A stretch of DNA of 64,000 nucleotides from Watersipora subatra (Eukaryota; Bryozoa; Gymnolaemata; Cheilostomatida; Watersiporidae). Position numbers and translations under genes: made by a program. Positions within the stretch are counted from its first letter, which is position 1. Each line of letters starts with the position of its first letter. Positions 60,233-64,000 of this stretch are shown piece after piece. Under the pieces are notes generated by a model. That model had not been told where the DNA came from, did no database searches, and saw nothing but the letters and a program-made list of their open reading frames with translations. The stretch spans positions 62,715,248 to 62,779,247 of the forward strand of contig NC_088711.1 in NCBI RefSeq assembly GCF_963576615.1, given 5' to 3'.

Positions 60233-63200
60233 ATGGCTTGTGAGCTGCACCAACTAGACAAGCTAGCTAGAGAATACAAAGAGAAAGCTGAGGTTTCTGG
60301 ATTTTGGAGGCATTATCTGCAGGTATTACCCCTCAACATTTTACTATAATTACTCAAGAATTACTTGGGACCCGCTGCTAATCAAAAGAGAGTTGAGTAG
60401 ATGGCAGAGTTGATGATTAAGACAAGTGATGGCATGAATATTACACTTATTAGCTATTATGGATATTGCTAGTGAGGGTAGTGTTGCAGTCTATATGCGC
60501 TTCACTTGAGTATCAAATAGAGTCGATACATGCTCTATTTCAACATCACCTTCTCTCTATCAAACTTACCAGCCATTGGTTGTGGTGCTGTATCGGTCTA
60601 ACTTGTCTATATTTTAGCAGCTAATTGAGTTTTGTTTTTACAAACATTGATTTTGCGCAAAATTTGCTCCTAATCATTAAAATTAAAATAGATGTCATTT
60701 CATCCTTTTTAGTACAATTGTTGAAAATCAACTTAACAGCATTTCAAAATATATTACAGCTATACCTCAACATATATAGGACCGATCTCGTATTTCAATT
60801 CCCTTGTATCTCAAATCAATTTATCCTATATAAAATAACTAAATACAAATCAATCGGTTCACATCGACTGCAAAACTACTTAAAAACAGGATATTATGAC
60901 AGACAAACGTGTTTTCAATTACTCTTATTCACCACCTACACTCACAAAGTAATAAATATCTATATAGTGGTTATGATCTGAAATAGAATGCTGCATTATT
61001 GTGTACAGCACTGTGTGGTGTTCTTACCTTCGAGACAGACGATAGTGACTAATGGTTGTGTATGAGATACTTGAAGGCAACACATTCAGTACTCTACACT
61101 TTTGTGACGCTAACATAGCATAAACTTTAAATTTAGCTCAAATGAATTTAGCTTACTGAGCAAACACTTGAAAATAAGCTTTAATCTTACAATAAACCTA
61201 ATTATAGTTTTGTCTTTGTTTCTATTTTTTGGCACTTTTTGACTCGCTTTCACCTTCTCTTTTAGCCGGTCTTTTTAAAAAAAATTCAAGCTGGTCCAAC
61301 AAGAAAGACCGAGCAATGCTGTTCTCATAAATGACCTCTCACATACTCTACTAGATCTGTCTCATGCTCATATCTCAAAATTGTTTTGTATCTCAAGGCA
61401 AAATTTTGCTCGAAATCTTTTTTGTATCTCAAATTTCTCGTATGTTGGGACATTCGTATGTCGAGGTATGATTTTATAGGAATTCAATCATCTACTTTAA
61501 TTCTTTAGCATAGATTTTTACATATTTTTTCTTGTTTTGCTCTTTTTTAGTTTTTCTTGTTTAGTACTACTAAAGGTTTGTGAAACTCGAACAAGTGCTT
61601 AATATACATATATCATATTTTAAAGCCTATAAAATTATTTATGAGGGTCAATACTACAATATTTTCTGCCACTAATGGGTAATTTAATTCAACTGTTTCA
61701 AGTAAGTATTACTTTAATAGCCTCTTGTAATCAATTGGCTGTCATCCTATCCACACAATATTGGATTTATATGTCTAACTTTTAGGCATATGGGCTAGCC
61801 AATCACGGTGTGACACGTGAAACAAATCCTCAAAGGCTCAAACTAGTCTTTATATAAAATAAAATTCTTTTCTATATTTAATCTTTTCTTAACTCGCACG
61901 AGCTATTATTTCTAAACTTATAAAATTATAGCCTTTAAAATACTGCTTTACAGGCACACGGGCTAGCTAACTACAGTGTGACTCTTAATCCAACTGATGA
62001 CAGACGCAGACTAGTCTATGACATAGAAGAAAGTTGGTACAAAGGAAGCCATCCTCTCACCTATGATCAACATCAACAGATGATCAGTAAACATAAGGCT
62101 CTTCTAAGGAAGTATCGAAAAGATACCAGCAAATACTTTAGTACTCTTTATGACCCAATGAGTGCCTTGAACAATAACAACATACTTGGTAAAAAAAATC
62201 TTAGGAAGGCAAAGGATTTTAGTGATAAAGTATTCTCAGCTAGTAAAATCTGCCGCAACGGGCTTATTCGTGTATCTAAAAAGATTCTCCAAGCAAGCAT
62301 TGATGTGCTGAAGAAGAAGGATGAAGAAGCTCCATGTAAGTTTGCTATCATTGGATTGGGTTCCATAGCAAAAGGGGATGCAACTCCTTACTCTGATCTA
62401 GAATATGCTATTATCATGGAGAAGGAATCAGATTACTTTGAGAAACTAGCAGTAGACAGCTATTTCAGAATAGGAAATTTAGGTGAGAGTCCGCTGAAGT
62501 CCTTTGATATTGATGAGTTGAAGACAAACAGTGAATTAAGTAATCTAGCTAAGAGGGCTGTCACTGGATATAGAATAGATGGAATCACTACAAACTCTGG
62601 TAACATCCCAACAGGTAATGGTAAGGAGGGTGTTTTGAGTCTGATACTAACAGTAGAACAGTTCGTGGAACTCTACAAAACAGAAGCAGAAAAGCCAATT
62701 GATGACTTAGCAGATAAATCTGACATGCTCTCCTCTACCATTGTTTTACTTTCCAATGATGAAAAACAAGGCTTCAGCCAACTCTACACACAGTTTACTA
62801 CTGCAAGAGCATCGTATGAAAAGTGTGTGGAAAAAAAGGAAACTGTTGAAAAGAAACGCTTTGAAATGTTTGCAAACGACATGGAGAAATATGTTTTTTT
62901 ACCCGAATTTGTAAAGTTTCAACCACCGGATAATCTAAATGTCAAGGTGAAGGAAGAGATATTCAGATATCCGACTCTCCTCGCTAACAACATGAAGATG
63001 TGTCTCGGACTCCATTGTTGTCACTCCTGGGATATATATTCAGAGCTTAAACAGCAAGGCCTTCTATCACCAGACATTCATCAGTACCTAAATATTATCC
63101 TCGCTCTCTCTATATACATACGAACTTCGGCTTATCTCAAGATGCAATCACAGACTGATTTTGTACAGATTGACAAGTGTTATCAGGTTGGTCAGAACTT

Positions 63201-63714
63201 ATCTTACGCTGTTCCAGCACACTTGGTAGTACTTATGGGCTGCTTACTCATTCCTATCAAACAATCTGTGAAATACAAAATGGCGCTTCTCACAGGTTCC
63301 ACAGATGACAAAGAACATTGTAGAGCATCTTCACTACTTGAAAATATCAAAGTTCCCAAAAATAATTTTTGGGTGAAAGCAGAAGTTCTCTATTTCACTA
63401 GTCAATATTTTTCTGCTAAAACAGAGATAAGCAAAGCACTTGGTAAACCAGTTGACTCCATCAGCTGCTCCTCGTGCTGTGAGATACTCACCAGTTCAAC
63501 ATCAACTCACCTAGATTCACCAGAGGAAACTCTCAAAAAACGTATAGAACTGTGTGCATATCTGCTCTACTACACACAGAACCATGAGTATGCATTAGAG
63601 TATTTTCAATATTTGCTCTCGGAACAAAAACAGCAAGGGCTCTGGAAGCTTCTGGCTGCACACTGCCACAAAGAAATAGGGGAATACAGAGCTGCAAAGC
63701 AGTTGATCAGAGAG
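60233..63714 (+). CDS. NTase-TPR protein copy 2, exons 1-2 (gene cut by window end)
   Basis: Exon 1, 60233-60322 (30 codons, MACELHQLDKLAREYKEKAE onward), and exon 2, 61954-63714 (587 codons, the same length as copy 1, starting AHGLANYSVTLNPTDDRRR after TTTACAG). Both junctions are phase 0. The nucleotidyltransferase core FAIIGLGSIAKGDATPYSDL is identical to copy 1. The first 100 or so residues of exon 2 differ clearly from copy 1 while the rest is very similar, suggesting gene conversion or a mosaic origin. The TPR exon would lie beyond the right edge. No stop or frameshift is seen. Confidence 0.82.
60757..61475. mobile_element. Mariner-like MITE in intron 1 (copy 2)
   Basis: Orthologue of 18684-19407, with ACAGCTATACCTCAACATAT at the left and TATGTCGAGGTATGATTTTAT at the right. 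Confidence 0.55.
61786..61852 (+). pseudogene. Relic 5' piece of an extra NTase exon 2
   Basis: After CTTTTAG the sequence reads AYGLANHGVTRETNPQRLKL and then stops (TTT ATA TAA). It matches the first 20 or so codons of copy-1 exon 2 more closely than the working exon at 61954, which lies about 100 bases downstream. Confidence 0.7.
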
Positions 63715-64000
63715 GTGGGTCTCTTTATAATTCGGTAAAATGCCAAAGCTGTAATAGCATATGAGATTAGACTGATGTTTGTATTAGAAATGTATCTGTA
63801 GCCTGTTACTTTCTTATCATAGGTGCTGTAGCGCTCGAAGTCTCAGAATCATTTGCTGTTTTGAGTCTTGAAAGTTTAAAAAATTTGTTGAGATTAAAAG
63901 ATCAAGCATGCTTGGTCTTTTAACTTTCTTAATGTTGTGGTTGAGCACCATTTAACAATTAGCTGGTATAGATCTTAGTTGTGTAAAATATAGTTATAAG

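Overview
The window looks like one stretch of an AT-rich invertebrate animal genome, probably a lophotrochozoan, though the phylum cannot be fixed from sequence alone. The evidence is spliced genes with short consensus introns, a nucleotidyltransferase-TPR gene family, several classes of animal transposon (Harbinger, hAT, pogo/Tigger, Tc1/mariner-like, Ty3/Gypsy, R2-type LINE) and satellites. Nothing bacterial is present.

Left part (1-14.8 kb). A LINE fragment is followed by a PIF/Harbinger transposon that still carries both partners: a DDE transposase exon (+) and a three-exon MADF DNA-binding protein (-). Then come a 1.15-kb TIR element with internal palindromes, a possible Tudor-domain exon, a 1.35-kb foldback element, and a satellite whose 203-bp unit is exactly seven 29-bp monomers. 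A (TA)n/hairpin block ends this part.

Duplicated unit U1 (about 14.75-21.9 kb). A composite inverted-repeat element and an R2-type LINE tail precede a three-exon gene (18159-23364) encoding a predicted nucleotidyltransferase domain followed by about ten kinesin-light-chain-type TPRs. A second, diverged copy of the unit (U2) occupies about 46.85 kb to the window end. Its gene runs off the right edge before the TPR exon.

Middle (23.4-44.4 kb). A hAT MITE with a perfect 8-bp TSD, a LINE relic and a pogo/Tigger relic precede a WD40-repeat gene whose five visible exons (28701-39120) join in compatible phase. Its last intron contains giant element A (30305-38615). A decayed Ty3/Gypsy pol (41.67-44.4 kb, -) and an uninterrupted R2-type LINE ORF (44.7-46.85 kb, -) follow.

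The most interesting system is the pair of giant palindromic elements A (30305-38615, 8311 bp) and B (48185-57869, 9685 bp). Both have identical AGTAGTATAG tips, 6-bp target duplications (agcgct and tatggc) and multi-gene inverted arms. I infer non-autonomous Polinton/Maverick-like elements: B also holds an adenain-like cysteine protease relic. Their arms carry a head-to-head pair of unrecognised genes (a 114-codon Pro/Ser/His-rich ORF and a 192-207-codon basic protein), a five-exon all-phase-0 gene with a C-x3-C-x6-C motif, and arrays of the palindrome TTTCGCGAAA at 15-bp spacing flanked by TATA boxes. The two elements have filled their interiors with different satellites (68 bp in A, 110 bp in B). 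B is inserted inside an older DNA transposon whose uninterrupted copy lies in U1.
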